A stretch of 60,524 nt of DNA, taken from NCBI GenBank assembly GCA_009909005.1, contig JAAAOG010000075.1:1-60524 (forward strand), in the 5' to 3' direction. This DNA is from Alphaproteobacteria bacterium (GTDB lineage Bacteria; Pseudomonadota; Alphaproteobacteria; DSM-16000; Inquilinaceae). The position numbers and the translations under genes are program-made. The stretch's first letter is position 1. The number at the start of each line of letters is the position of its first letter. Positions 52,318 through 60,524 of this stretch are shown here, piece after piece. The notes beneath the pieces were generated by a model. That model was not told where the DNA came from, did no database searches, and saw only the letters and a list, made by a program, of their open reading frames with translations.

Positions 52318-55119
52318 TCAGAGCCTCGGCAGCAGCACATACAGGCCGATCACGTCGACCGGCTCGACAGGCGTCACCGTCACCTGCGCCTGGGAGCCGA
52401 GTGCGCGGCGCACCCGGCCGTGATCCTCCGCCAGGCTGGCGGCCCGTTCGGCGGCGAAGGCACTGACCGTCGCCATGCGGTCGGGCAGCGCCTCCAGCGC
52501 GGCGGCGATCTCCCGGGCGCGAACGCTCTCGGCCAGGTCGCCGCTGTCGGCGTCGAGCAGGGCGAAGGCCTCCGGACCGACGGCCAGGGTCGCGCCGTCG
52601 CGCTTGGCCAGGGCCAGGGCCTGCGCTTCCTCCGCCATCTGGAAACGCGGCGCGCCCAGCCGGCCGCGGCTGTCGAGCCGGTGACGCAGGCGCAGCACGA
52701 AGAGATGCGTCGCTTTCTTGACCGCCGGCGAGTCCCAGACGCCCATGCGCGGCAGCACCGCCGGGTCGGCGCGGTCGGACTCGGCCTCCAGCGCCTCTTC
52801 CAGGAAAGTTTCGGCCAGCACGCCCGGCAGCGGGTGGGTGCGGTGGACGGCGATCGCCCGGGCCCCGGCCCTGGGACCGAAGGCGAGCAGCAGGGGCTTG
52901 GGCTCCGGCGTGTCGTCGAGCAGGCCTTCGGCGATCAGCCGCTCCCGCAGAAGCGGGCTGTCGACCGCCAGCGAGGCCTTCCAGGCGCCGTCCGGTCTCT
53001 GTGTGGGCGCGCGGCCGAGGCGGATCAGGGCGCGGGTGACGAAGCGCTCTGCGTCTTCGAACCCGCCCAGCGCCAGCCTTGTGGCGTCCCATTCCGGGGC
53101 GACCTCTTCCGGCTTTAGGGTGCGCTGGGCGAAAATGGTCCGCGACCGCTTTTCCCGCTCCGAGGCGTTGGTCCAGGCGACGTCGAAGTCCCGCGCTTCC
53201 GGTTTGAAGAGGTCGAGCGTGTATTGCCGCGTGTCTGCATGCAGCAGCACCTTGGACATCAGCGCCTGGGTCAGGCTGCCGTCGCGATCGGGCAGCGGCA
53301 CGCGCACGCCGGTTTCCCGCTCGATCTCCTTGGCCTTGCGGAGGATCACCTCCAGCACCGCGCCGTCGATCGGGTTGTTCTCCCCGAAGATCAGCACCGT
53401 GCGTACAAGCGGCGAGGGCTGGCCGAAGCGGTCGATCCGCCCTTCCCGCTGCTGATGCCGGGTCGGGTTCCAGGAGAGGTCGTAATGGATCGCCGCGTCG
53501 AACCAGGCCTGAAGGTTGATCCCTTCCGACAGGCAGTCGGTGGCGACCAGCAGGCGCCGTTCCGCGGCGGCGGCCAGGGCCTCGACCCGCGCCTCGCGCT
53601 CGTCCGATGGCAGCTCGCCGGTGACGGCCTCGACCGTGACGTCGCCGAAGTCGCGGGCCAGCGCCGCAGCGACGGCGCGCGCGGTGGCGATATAGCGGCA
53701 GAAGACGACGGGGCGGAACCCCTCCCCGATCAGCTCGCCGGCGAGTTTTCGCAGGCAGGCGTATTTCGGGTCGCGTCGGGGCTCGGCGGCGAGGCGGTCG
53801 GCTTCGGCGATCAGCCCGGCGAGCCGCGGATCCTCGATCGCGGCGCCCGGCTCCACATCGTCTTCGGCGACTTCCTCGTCGTCGAGCGCGCGGGCGGCGA
53901 TCTCCGCCTCCTCCTCGGCGTCGACATCGGTCGCGGCGCGGGTGCGCAGCGCCTGAGCGGCGGCGGCGGGGCTGGAGCCGACGCATCGCATCAGCGCCAG
54001 CGTGCCCCAGAAGGCCAGGCGCCGGCGGCGTTCGCCGTCGGCCGCCTTCACCACATCGGCGCAATAGGCGAGCGCCTCGTTGAACAACCGTTCGTGCGGG
54101 CCCGACAGACGATAGGGCAGATCGCTGGACTCGCGGGTCGGGAACAGGCCGGGCTCGCGCCAGTCCGCGATGTCGGCGCGACGGCGCTGGATGAAGTGAG
54201 TGGCGAGCCGCTCGCGCAACCGCCGCCGTTCGCCTTCGACGGCCTCATCGATGCCGGCGAAGGCAGGGTCGAGAAGGCCGAGGAGATTGTGGAACGCCTC
54301 TTCGTCGCCGGAATGCGGCGTGGCGGTGAGCAGCACGAGATGCTTCGGTTTCTCGCGGTCTTCCGCCAGGTCCTTGAGCAGCCGATAGCGCTGGTGCCGG
54401 GCGCGGCCGCCGGTGACGCAGGCATGCGCCTCGTCGACGACCACCAGCTCGGGGCAGGCGCGCAGGAAATCGTCCCGCCGACGGTCGCTCTTGATGAAAT
54501 CCAGGCTGACGACGGTGTGGGGATAGGCATCGAAGACGCTGACCGTGTCGGGCAGGTCGCGTTCGAGCCGCGCCGCCTGCGCGGCGGTGACCGCCATCGC
54601 CGACAGGGCGAATTTCGAGTCCAGCTCTGCCGTCCATTGCTCCACCAGATGCGGCGGGCACAGCACGGCGAAACGTTCGATCTCGCCGCGGTCGAGGAAC
54701 TCCCGGACGATCAGCCCGGCCTCGATGGTCTTGCCGATGCCGACATCGTCGGCGATCAGCAGCCGCGCCGTTTCCTGCCGCAGCGCCATCAGCAGCGGCG
54801 CGAGCTGATAGGCGCGCGGCTCGAAGGCGAGACGGCCGGCGCTGCGGAACGGCCCGGCGCCGCGGCGCAGCGACAGCCGCAGCGCGTCGCGGAGCAGCTG
54901 CGCAGCCTCGCGCCCGCCCGTCCGCTTGCCGTCGGGCGCCGGGAAAGCGGCTTCGGCGATGGGCTCCAGCTCCAGCGCCGGCTGAAGCAGCTCGACCTCG
55001 GTTTCCGCGCCGGTCAGCGGCCGCACCCGCAGGCCGCCATCGGCGCCGAGCACCACCCATTCCCGCCCGCGCGCCCGCACCAGCTGGCCGGGCGAGAATT
55101 GCTGCGCCGCTGCGCTCAT
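52318..55119 (-). CDS. SNF2-family helicase (DrmD-like)
   Basis: 933 residues. The N-terminus FSPGQLVRARGREWVVL is an SH3-like fold typical of DrmD/RapA-like proteins. Walker A is GIGKT at 127-131, the DEAH box VVVDEAHA is at 226-233, and the C-terminal helicase has DCLSEGINLQAWFD and HQQREGRIDRFGQ. SNF2 proteins move along double-stranded DNA. The start overlaps the large helicase stop by 4 bases. Similar to DISARM class 1 DrmD in size and companion methylase. Confidence 0.9.
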   Translation of the reverse strand: MSAAAQQFSPGQLVRARGREWVVLGADGGLRVRPLTGAETEVELLQPALELEPIAEAAFPAPDGKRTGGREAAQLLRDALRLSLRRGAGPFRSAGRLAFEPRAYQLAPLLMALRQETARLLIADDVGIGKTIEAGLIVREFLDRGEIERFAVLCPPHLVEQWTAELDSKFALSAMAVTAAQAARLERDLPDTVSVFDAYPHTVVSLDFIKSDRRRDDFLRACPELVVVDEAHACVTGGRARHQRYRLLKDLAEDREKPKHLVLLTATPHSGDEEAFHNLLGLLDPAFAGIDEAVEGERRRLRERLATHFIQRRRADIADWREPGLFPTRESSDLPYRLSGPHERLFNEALAYCADVVKAADGERRRRLAFWGTLALMRCVGSSPAAAAQALRTRAATDVDAEEEAEIAARALDDEEVAEDDVEPGAAIEDPRLAGLIAEADRLAAEPRRDPKYACLRKLAGELIGEGFRPVVFCRYIATARAVAAALARDFGDVTVEAVTGELPSDEREARVEALAAAAERRLLVATDCLSEGINLQAWFDAAIHYDLSWNPTRHQQREGRIDRFGQPSPLVRTVLIFGENNPIDGAVLEVILRKAKEIERETGVRVPLPDRDGSLTQALMSKVLLHADTRQYTLDLFKPEARDFDVAWTNASEREKRSRTIFAQRTLKPEEVAPEWDATRLALGGFEDAERFVTRALIRLGRAPTQRPDGAWKASLAVDSPLLRERLIAEGLLDDTPEPKPLLLAFGPRAGARAIAVHRTHPLPGVLAETFLEEALEAESDRADPAVLPRMGVWDSPAVKKATHLFVLRLRHRLDSRGRLGAPRFQMAEEAQALALAKRDGATLAVGPEAFALLDADSGDLAESVRAREIAAALEALPDRMATVSAFAAERAASLAEDHGRVRRALGSQAQVTVTPVEPVDVIGLYVLLPRL

Positions 55120-58100
55120 GATCCGTCCTCCAGCCGTCGGGTCAGGTCTTGGCAGGCCGCCGCCCGCGCCGCCGGTTCGGCCGGCAGCAGGACAACCTCG
55201 AAGCCGCTGTCTTCGAGGTCGCCGGCCAGAGCGGCCGCCGGCCCCGCCGCCTCAACGGCGACCAGACGATGCCGCCGCCAGACCAGCGGGATATCGACGC
55301 CGTCAAGGTGGATCGGCTCGGCGTCCGGCGGCGGCAGTCCGTCAGCCCCTGCCGGCGCTGCGGGGTCGCGTGCGGCGCCGAATTCGGCCGTCAGCAGGCG
55401 CAGAAGGAACTGACGCAACGCCGGCAGCCGGCGGTCGATATCGGCCTGGTCAGGCTGGTTATAGTAGGAGAGCAGGCACTGATAGCACCCGGCGACGCAT
55501 TTTGTGTCCACGGCGTCGGCCAGCGAGTCCGGCCCCGCCGTCTTCGCCGCTTCGATGCTCGCCTCGGTCAGGTGAATGGCGCGCAGCGCTTCGAATGCGA
55601 CCGAGCGGAAAGGCTCCACCTCCTGTACAAGCCGGCCAAGCGCGCCGGCGCCGCCCTCCGCGGCTTCGTAGAACAGCAAAGCGTTCCGGTTGCCGCGGTT
55701 CGGCGTCGGTTCGCCCAGGATCTCGCCCTCTTCCAGCTGAAAGTTGGCCTCAATCCCCCGCGCCAGCGCATGCTGGAGCGTCACCATCAGCGCGTCTGCG
55801 TCGGGGCCCGATTCGCCGCGCAGGGCGGCCGGGAACCGGATCATCAGGGCGTTCTTGTGATCCTCGACGACCGGCGTGATCCGCTGCGGCTGGTCGGCCG
55901 GGGAGGGATCGTTGACCTCTCCCGACGACTTGCCCAGCCAACGGCCGGTGCGCGGGTTGATCTGGAACCCGACTTCGGCCTCATCCTTGCGCCGTCTCAG
56001 CCCCCTGTTGATCCGACGGATGCGCGCCGCCGGGGCGAACGTCATGCTGGCCAGCGGATGGCCTTCCGCGTCGACCAGCTCGACGTCGACGCGGCTGGCG
56101 TCGGCCGGCATGTGCACGGTCGTCTGGATGTCGAAGCCCTGCCGGCGCCGATCCTCGTCATTCGAGGTGATCCGCTCTACGGGCCGTGTGGCGACATTGT
56201 CGATCCGGTAGAGATCGCGGGTGACATGCGCCTTGGTCAATGGGTGTCCGCAGAGATGGCAGGATTCCCGGTTCTCCTCGTCATGCCCCGCCCCACAGGC
56301 CGGGCAGATGATCGTGGCGAAGGTGATCAGCCGGCCGTCAATGCCGCCGCCCGCGCCCAGCATCGCCTTGTCGACGCGGTAGGCGCGCCCCTCGTGATAA
56401 ACGAGGCTGCCCGGGCCGAATTCGGCGATCGCCAGGAAGCGGGCCCGCTGCAGATAGCGGTCCCGGCGCTGTTCGGACTCTCCCGGGATAAAAGCCATCA
56501 GCGGCAGACGCGGGAAGTTGTAGCCGGGCAGAAAGCCTTCGGTCGCCAGGAAGCGATAAACAAAGAAATCCGAGCCGACATTGGCCGAGCCGCCCAGCAG
56601 GAGGTTGATCTGTCCCAAGGCCTGCGCAAGCCGCGTCTGAGCGCTGCGGCGCTCATATTCCGAAATGGAATAGTCCTTGAGCACCCGGTCGGCGTCGTCC
56701 CGCTGCTTCTCCGCGGCGGCGAACAGGTCGCGCCAGCGGCTGAAAGCCCGATCGAAGGAGTCCGCCGCGCTTCCGGCAAGAGACGCCGCATAGGCCTCAG
56801 CACCGGTAAACCAGGGGACGCCGGACAAGGTCTCGACCAGCGAGGTCAGCACCGGAACCATGGCGCGTGTGCCGGCTTCCGTCGAGTCCGGCGCTTTGGC
56901 GACCGCCTGGACCGCGGCGGACAGGGGCCACCCCGGCGCCGTCATGTCGAGGTTCTGGGGAATGTTGGACTGCAGTTCCAGCCCCGACGCGGCGAGCCAT
57001 TCCGCATGCAGATGGCTGTCGACCAAGCCCTTGTTGGCGAGGTCGATGGTCGGCGACTTGACGACGCCGGCCACCATCGCCGCCGGATTGGCAAAGAAGT
57101 ACTGGTCATGCGGGCTTTGCGCCGCGCAATAGGTGACGATCAGTGCCGCCTGGCCGCTGCGGCCGGCTCGGCCGCTGCGCTGGACATAATTGGCCGGCGT
57201 CGGCGGCATGTTGCGCAGATACACGACGTTCATCGCCGAAATGTCGACGCCCAGCTCCATCGTCGGCGAACAGAACAGCGTCGGCAGGAAGCGGGAGTCT
57301 TCACTCTCTTCTTTTAAGCGGGACGAGTTTTCCTGCAGTTTCTTGAGATCGTCGGCGCCATAGCGGAAGCGAGCCTCTCGCATTTCTCGCAGGAAGCTGT
57401 CCACCTGGGCCGTATGCTCCCGGCCCTCGAACCCGAACAGGGCCTGCCCGCCTTCCGCCAGCAGGCCGGCGACCATCCGGTACAGCTCGCAAAAAAATGC
57501 GTTCGTCCGCTCTGCCGGCCCAAGGCCATCGCGGGCGCGGAAGACCACGACATTGGCGTTGAGCCGCCATCCGTCCCCGCGCCCCACCGGCGAGGGCCGC
57601 GCGGTGATCAGGCCGTACGCCTTTGCGGCGGCAATCAGACCGTCGATGATCTCGCTGACTTCATTTGGGGCAGGCGGCGAGCCCCCGAAGCGAAGCTTGC
57701 GGATCTCCCGGCCGACCAGGCTGCGGGCGCTGCCGCGCAGCAGATAGACCTCATCGGCGAGCTTGATCTCTGCCCTCTTTGGGGGATTGACTACAAGGGT
57801 CGTAGCGCCCCGAACCCGATCCTCGGCGATCGACCAGGGCGGCTTGACCGTGGTGCGCATGCGGCCCGCAAGCGCTTCGACCATCGTCCGGTCTAGCGCA
57901 TCCGCCTCCACCGCCAGGCCTCTGCGCATGGTGTCGAGCAGCGTGCGCGCGGCCGCGGCCCGTTCTGCCGGACTTGCCGCCGCCAGCCGGACGACGCCGG
58001 CGAACTCATCCTCGTCCGCGCACATCTCATCAAGCGAGACGTAATCGGCTTCCAGCAGCCCCAGCTGTTCCAGGTTGGGATTGGTGAACCGCCAGCCACG

Positions 58101-60320
58101 CCGCTGATCGATCCAGAAGCGGTGCGCCAGCCCCTCGCGCATCGCCCTTTCGGCGTCCATCCGGCCGGCGCCCTTCACCTCCGGGTCGACCATCCATTCG
58201 ACCCGGCGGGTAGCGTTCGCCGCCACGAAGCCAAGGGCATTCTGTATCGCCAACCCGACGCGGTCATGGCTTAGGCCATCCGGGCCCGCCGCCTCCAGCG
58301 CCGCCAGGATCGCGCCGCGCAGTAGCGTCACGAAGACGAAATCGTTGAAATGGCCCGCCTGCAGCGCGGCGTCCTGCCGGTTGTCGGTAAAGGCCAGCAG
58401 CTTGCGCCGGGCCGGCTTGATCGCCGCAGCCCCGTCCTCATGCATCCAGCGCAGCATGGCGGCGATCAGGACCGTGGTGGCGGAACTCCGCCCTTCCGCG
58501 CTCAGGGACGCCAGCCGGTTGATGTCACGCGTCGCATCCGTGTGGTAGTCGCCGCAGGCAGGGCAGAATTTGAACTTGCCCGGCATGAACCAGGCGCGCA
58601 CGCCGCCCGGCCCGACGGTTCCGTCCGGCCGGACGTCATGCACGATCGCCTGTGACTTTCGAAAGCTGGCCTTCAGCCGGACCTCGCCGCGCCTGGTCGC
58701 TTCCTGCCACGGCTCCGGATAGTCTTCCGGCGCGCCGCCGAAGCCGAAATCGCCTCCCACCGGCTCGGGCATCAGGAATCCCCAACGCCTGCCACCGAGC
58801 TCCGGATCATCTTCCGTGTCGACCGGAACGTCGTCGATCTCACGCTTCTCGAAGAGGATTTGCCCCTGATTGTCCACTTGGAACACCGGATGGTGTTCCT
58901 GGCCGCATTTCCGGCAGAAATGCGCAGCGTAGAGCCGTTTGTCCGGGTTATCCGGGTCGTAGACCTGACCGTCGAAGGTGACGGTGCGCCGGCCTGCCGG
59001 ATCGAGCGTCACATAGACCCGTCCGGCGCCGCTGATCAGCTGGTGCAGGCGAAAGGCGAACAGCGGCTGATGGTCCCCGTCCTCGACGCCACGATCTGTC
59101 TCCGTCTGGCTGTAGGCGAGCAGCGCCTCCTTCAACGCCGCGGCGCAGGTCTCGGGATCAACGCCACTCTCTTCGGCCAGGCGGGCGACCGCCGTCTCCA
59201 CGGCGATCGGCCGCGCCCGTTCCGGCTTCATATCCACGTTCCTGAGGCCCAGCCGGGTTTCCACCCAGATCGCCAAGGCGTCCTGAGCCAGCTCCGCATT
59301 GCGTCGCCCGGCGAAAGCGCCCGGCTGCGCTGCCTTACGAACCGCACCGTCCAGGCCGGACAAGCCCTGATCCGCTGAGCGGGTGTCGTCCGTCCTCCGC
59401 TTCAGCGTCTCGGTGATCACCGCATCGGGGCCGATCGGCACGCCAAACAGGCGCGAGGCGACGTCGGCCACGGCCCGGTTCCGTTCGTCTTCATCCTCCG
59501 CGCTCGACATCGTCGCCGAGGTGCCGATGGCGATCGGCGGCTTCTCGCAGACCCGCGCTTTCAACCGCCGCATCAGCATCGCAACATCTGCGCCCTGACG
59601 GCCGCGATAAGTGTGCAGCTCGTCGAGGACGATGAATTCCAGCCCGCGGCAGTTCTCCAGGACTTTTTGGTCGAGCTCGCTCTGCCGGGTCATCAGCAGT
59701 TCGAGCATCATGAAGTTGGTCAGCAGAATGTCCGGCGCACGGTCGCGGATCTTCTCTCGATCCTCCGGGGATTCCTGACCGGTATAACGGGCAAACCGAA
59801 CAGGACCGTCATCCCCCAGGAACTTCCGCAGCTCTTCCATCTGGCTGTTGGCCAGCGCGTTCATCGGATAAATGATGATCGCCCGCGTCCGCGCCGAGGG
59901 ATCGGCCTGCTTGGCCTTGAGGATCGCGTCGACGATGGGGATGAAAAAGCACAGCGACTTGCCCGAGCCGGTTCCGGTGGTGACCACATAGCTTCGGCCC
60001 GACAGCGCGATTTCGATCGCCTGTGCCTGGTGCCGATGCAGCTTCAGCGACGGATCCGGATCATCAGGCCGCGCGTCAGGCGCCCGAAAGATCGCCGCCG
60101 TTTCACGGTGCAGTCCCGGCGCCCCGACCAGCTCCTTAAGGCTCTCGCCGCCTTTGTAATGAGGATTGATCTGCAAAAGCGGCGCCGGCCAGAAACGGCG
60201 ACTGGCATAGCCCGCATCGACCTTCTGGCGGATCTCTTCCGAGCGAATATCGACGAAAGATCGCGAGAACGCTTCGTACTCGCCAATGAGCCAATCGCTA
60301 AGTCTGAATACGTCCATCAT
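55116..60320 (-). CDS. Giant DEAD/DEAH helicase with DUF1998/MZB zinc domain
   Basis: 1734 residues from ATG 60320 (60317 also possible); the longer open frame to 60425 adds residues with no similarity. N-terminal MDVFRLSDWLIGEYEAF is typical of large defence helicases. Walker A TGTGSGKS is at 115-122 and the motif II box DELH at 233-236. A long insert with paired cysteines (CRKCGQEH, CPACGDYH) separates the two RecA domains; motif VI is YVQRSGRAGRSGQ. The C-terminal DUF1998/MZB region has CPACGAGH...CHLCG and CVAGCYQC. The architecture equals DrmA plus DrmB joined, or DruE. The last 90 residues are a small extra domain without a clear nuclease motif. Confidence 0.9.
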   Translation of the reverse strand: MMDVFRLSDWLIGEYEAFSRSFVDIRSEEIRQKVDAGYASRRFWPAPLLQINPHYKGGESLKELVGAPGLHRETAAIFRAPDARPDDPDPSLKLHRHQAQAIEIALSGRSYVVTTGTGSGKSLCFFIPIVDAILKAKQADPSARTRAIIIYPMNALANSQMEELRKFLGDDGPVRFARYTGQESPEDREKIRDRAPDILLTNFMMLELLMTRQSELDQKVLENCRGLEFIVLDELHTYRGRQGADVAMLMRRLKARVCEKPPIAIGTSATMSSAEDEDERNRAVADVASRLFGVPIGPDAVITETLKRRTDDTRSADQGLSGLDGAVRKAAQPGAFAGRRNAELAQDALAIWVETRLGLRNVDMKPERARPIAVETAVARLAEESGVDPETCAAALKEALLAYSQTETDRGVEDGDHQPLFAFRLHQLISGAGRVYVTLDPAGRRTVTFDGQVYDPDNPDKRLYAAHFCRKCGQEHHPVFQVDNQGQILFEKREIDDVPVDTEDDPELGGRRWGFLMPEPVGGDFGFGGAPEDYPEPWQEATRRGEVRLKASFRKSQAIVHDVRPDGTVGPGGVRAWFMPGKFKFCPACGDYHTDATRDINRLASLSAEGRSSATTVLIAAMLRWMHEDGAAAIKPARRKLLAFTDNRQDAALQAGHFNDFVFVTLLRGAILAALEAAGPDGLSHDRVGLAIQNALGFVAANATRRVEWMVDPEVKGAGRMDAERAMREGLAHRFWIDQRRGWRFTNPNLEQLGLLEADYVSLDEMCADEDEFAGVVRLAAASPAERAAAARTLLDTMRRGLAVEADALDRTMVEALAGRMRTTVKPPWSIAEDRVRGATTLVVNPPKRAEIKLADEVYLLRGSARSLVGREIRKLRFGGSPPAPNEVSEIIDGLIAAAKAYGLITARPSPVGRGDGWRLNANVVVFRARDGLGPAERTNAFFCELYRMVAGLLAEGGQALFGFEGREHTAQVDSFLREMREARFRYGADDLKKLQENSSRLKEESEDSRFLPTLFCSPTMELGVDISAMNVVYLRNMPPTPANYVQRSGRAGRSGQAALIVTYCAAQSPHDQYFFANPAAMVAGVVKSPTIDLANKGLVDSHLHAEWLAASGLELQSNIPQNLDMTAPGWPLSAAVQAVAKAPDSTEAGTRAMVPVLTSLVETLSGVPWFTGAEAYAASLAGSAADSFDRAFSRWRDLFAAAEKQRDDADRVLKDYSISEYERRSAQTRLAQALGQINLLLGGSANVGSDFFVYRFLATEGFLPGYNFPRLPLMAFIPGESEQRRDRYLQRARFLAIAEFGPGSLVYHEGRAYRVDKAMLGAGGGIDGRLITFATIICPACGAGHDEENRESCHLCGHPLTKAHVTRDLYRIDNVATRPVERITSNDEDRRRQGFDIQTTVHMPADASRVDVELVDAEGHPLASMTFAPAARIRRINRGLRRRKDEAEVGFQINPRTGRWLGKSSGEVNDPSPADQPQRITPVVEDHKNALMIRFPAALRGESGPDADALMVTLQHALARGIEANFQLEEGEILGEPTPNRGNRNALLFYEAAEGGAGALGRLVQEVEPFRSVAFEALRAIHLTEASIEAAKTAGPDSLADAVDTKCVAGCYQCLLSYYNQPDQADIDRRLPALRQFLLRLLTAEFGAARDPAAPAGADGLPPPDAEPIHLDGVDIPLVWRRHRLVAVEAAGPAAALAGDLEDSGFEVVLLPAEPAARAAACQDLTRRLEDGS

Positions 60321-60333
60321 GAAACCGTTTCGG

Positions 60334-60524
60334 TCATGGCGGCTCAAGGCCTGTGCATCCGGCCATCCCGCCCTTGTCTGTGAAGGTACAGACCACAAAC
60401 ACGTACTCTCCTTTATCGCGAGCAAAAATCCAAGTCATGTCGGTCATCAGGGCAATCGGGTGAAACGGTGATTGACAGGGAATCGAGGTTCTGAATCGAT
60501 CGGGGCACCTGATTCGGCTGGGGG
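60334..60524 (-). CDS. Possible small protein upstream of the helicase (open to window edge)
   Basis: A frame open from the window edge ends at TGA 60334-60336, 13 bases before the helicase start. Internal ATGs at 60447 and 60438 would give 37 or 34 residues; without them it could be the end of a larger gene to the right. The translated stretch WIFARDKGEYVFVVCTFTD looks like a real beta-rich protein. No family was recognised. Expression could be coupled to the helicase, but a spurious frame is possible. Confidence 0.3.
   Translation of the reverse strand, partial: PSRIRCPDRFRTSIPCQSPFHPIALMTDMTWIFARDKGEYVFVVCTFTDKGGMAGCTGLEPP

Noticed and set aside
53224-57317. Two long plus-strand open frames (729 and 722 codons) opposite the helicases
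   Set aside because: Both run antisense through conserved helicase motifs and lack coherent protein features.
45345-60320. Type I restriction-modification or BREX
   Set aside because: There is no HsdS/HsdR-type specificity subunit, and no PglZ, BrxC or BrxL genes; the helicases are of DUF1998 and SNF2 types.

Overview
The window is high-GC DNA whose gene families point to an alphaproteobacterium: irr beside fabA-fabB-fabI, PhyR with an HWE-family kinase, the ATP synthase inhibitor zeta subunit (DUF1476), and the order 5-formyl-THF cyclo-ligase / 6S RNA / zapA / DUF4164. The mix fits a Rhodospirillales-like lineage, but nothing here fixes genus or species. No rRNA, tRNA, CRISPR array or complete insertion sequence was recognised.

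Layout, left to right. 1-1369: tandem Rpn-family (PD-(D/E)XK) genes, the first cut by the window edge. 1440-5618: housekeeping (rsmE, a glutamate-cysteine ligase, pth, rplY). 5836-7989: a lower-GC accessory patch (unknown protein, L,D-transpeptidase-like protein, YfbU-family protein). 8396-13705: core genes (GNAT, YmdB-type phosphoesterase, 5-FCL, a probable 6S RNA, zapA, gap, zeta subunit). 13732-15449: a lower-GC DUF262 plus HEPN nuclease pair. 15492-19511: a membrane-stress type cluster (PspA-like, DUF2491-like, SPFH-GYF, zinc-ribbon membrane protein). 19742-25001: two secreted proteins, a phosphodiesterase, and a DUF3501 / Fe-S protein / rubrerythrin group. 25107-28511: a perfect palindromic Irr-type box, irr, and divergent fabA-fabB-fabI for unsaturated fatty acid synthesis. 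28539-34290: GT9 glycosyltransferase, a Fic gene with a small partner, a radical SAM protein, a histidine kinase and rnhB. 34379-38878: leuA with a probable leucine attenuator, then phyR, a lone receiver protein and an HWE kinase. 39115-41302: a secreted AGE-fold protein and a DJ-1/PfpI protein.

The right third (41543-60524) is a defence island. A self-inhibited Fic protein whose start codon sits in a long inverted repeat is followed by a CBASS locus: a Cap15-like membrane effector transcribed divergently from a CD-NTase and an E2-like protein that carries a C-terminal SEC-C zinc motif. Next comes one tightly packed minus-strand operon: a large DUF1998-type helicase, a SNF2 helicase, a giant N6-adenine methylase, an HD phosphohydrolase, a YwgA-like protein and an HNH nuclease. 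The first three recall DISARM class 1 (and Druantia DruE), but one helicase stands where DISARM has DrmA plus DrmB, there is no phospholipase-D gene, and three extra genes are translationally linked. This is the best candidate for an undescribed system.

Functional assignments are from reading translated sequence and motif recognition only; no database search was run.
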